Assembly (NCBI GenBank): GCA_050742415.1
Contig: JBOGIF010000086.1
Coordinates: forward strand, 1-15,367
Source: JBOGIF01 sp050742415
Lineage (GTDB): Bacteria; Actinomycetota; Acidimicrobiia; Acidimicrobiales; AC-14
Direction: 5' to 3'
Length of the DNA: 15,367 nt
Of the stretch, positions 15,199-15,367 are shown one piece after another. Positions within the stretch are counted from its first letter, which is position 1. Every line of letters starts with the position of its first letter. Below the pieces are notes generated by a model, which worked only from the letters and a program-made list of their open reading frames with translations, did no database searches and was not told where the DNA came from. Position numbers and translations under genes: made by a program.

Positions 15199-15282
15199 GG
15201 TCTCCGCCAGTACGTCCTCCCCGGCATGCAGGCCGATGCCGCGGCGACGTCCAGCGAGGCGGTGTTCGGCTGGTAATCCTCC

Positions 15283-15367
15283 CTACTGGTTCTTGATCCA
15301 CGCCCGGCCGGCGGCACTCCGAATGATTTTGACGCCCAGCGTCTGCTCGAAGCCGATCGTCATGACG
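15283..15367 (-). CDS. C-terminal fragment of an unidentified gene entering from the right edge
   Basis: On the minus strand an open frame reaches TAG at 15285-15283, ending MTIGFEQTLGVKII-RSAAGRAWIKNQ. It is open to the window edge, and the residues look like a natural protein end, with mixed hydrophobic and basic character. It converges with guaB3, leaving 84 nt between stops. The ATG at 15363 could also be the start of a 26-residue peptide; a longer gene running out of the window is more likely. No family is recognised from so little sequence. Confidence 0.35.
   Translation of the reverse strand, partial: VMTIGFEQTLGVKIIRSAAGRAWIKNQ

Noticed and set aside
15222..15241. Hairpin CGGCAT / ATGCCG after guaB3 as a terminator
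   Set aside because: The stem is only 6 bp, the loop is 8 nt and no T run follows on either strand. The guaB3 terminator is not identified.

Overview
The window is about 15.4 kb of very GC-rich, densely packed bacterial chromosome. Gene content and order match the conserved core neighbourhood of Actinobacteria: rplM-rpsI-glmM, glmS-acpS-nnrD-alr, tsaE-tsaB-rimI-tsaD, groES-groEL, guaB3. GTG and other non-ATG starts are frequent. Several genes have a TANNNT -10 hexamer only 5-8 nt before the start codon, which suggests leaderless transcripts as in many actinobacteria. A deep actinobacterial lineage such as Acidimicrobiia is my inference from the protein sequences; no 16S gene is present to test it.

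Layout: (1) 2-436, the 3' end of a family 2 glycosyltransferase. (2) 448-2688, ribosomal proteins L13 and S9 followed by phosphoglucosamine mutase GlmM, probably one operon. (3) 2720-7970, GlmS, holo-ACP synthase, the bifunctional NAD(P)HX repair enzyme, a two-CBS-domain protein and alanine racemase, with overlaps or very short gaps. (4) 8030-11412, a family 4 uracil-DNA glycosylase, then the t6A tRNA-modification genes tsaE, tsaB and tsaD with rimI between tsaB and tsaD, again overlapping. (5) 11455-13558, groES-groEL under a CIRCE operator and closed by a strong intrinsic terminator. (6) 13579-13983, a small ferredoxin and a 57-residue protein, head to head with overlapping -10 boxes. (7) 14029-15198, a GuaB3-type IMP dehydrogenase-like protein. 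(8) 15283-15367, the 3' end of an unidentified gene entering from the right on the minus strand.

Functional picture: GlmS and GlmM make glucosamine-1-phosphate, and Alr makes D-alanine, so the left half joins peptidoglycan precursor supply to ribosome production. AcpS activates acyl carrier protein, and NnrD repairs damaged nicotinamide cofactors. TsaE/TsaB/TsaD complete t6A37 on ANN-decoding tRNAs (TsaC is not in the window). GroES/GroEL is the only unit with visible stress control, by HrcA at CIRCE.

I see no mobile element, CRISPR array, toxin-antitoxin or defence system, or RNA gene. The longest gene-free stretches are 11413-11539, 13489-13578 and 15199-15282, all under 300 bases. This is an ordinary housekeeping region. 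The points worth a second look are start-codon choice (two probable CTG starts), the repeated leaderless promoter layout, a divergent pair with shared promoter DNA, the unusual GroEL tail, and a small protein missed by usual length cut-offs.
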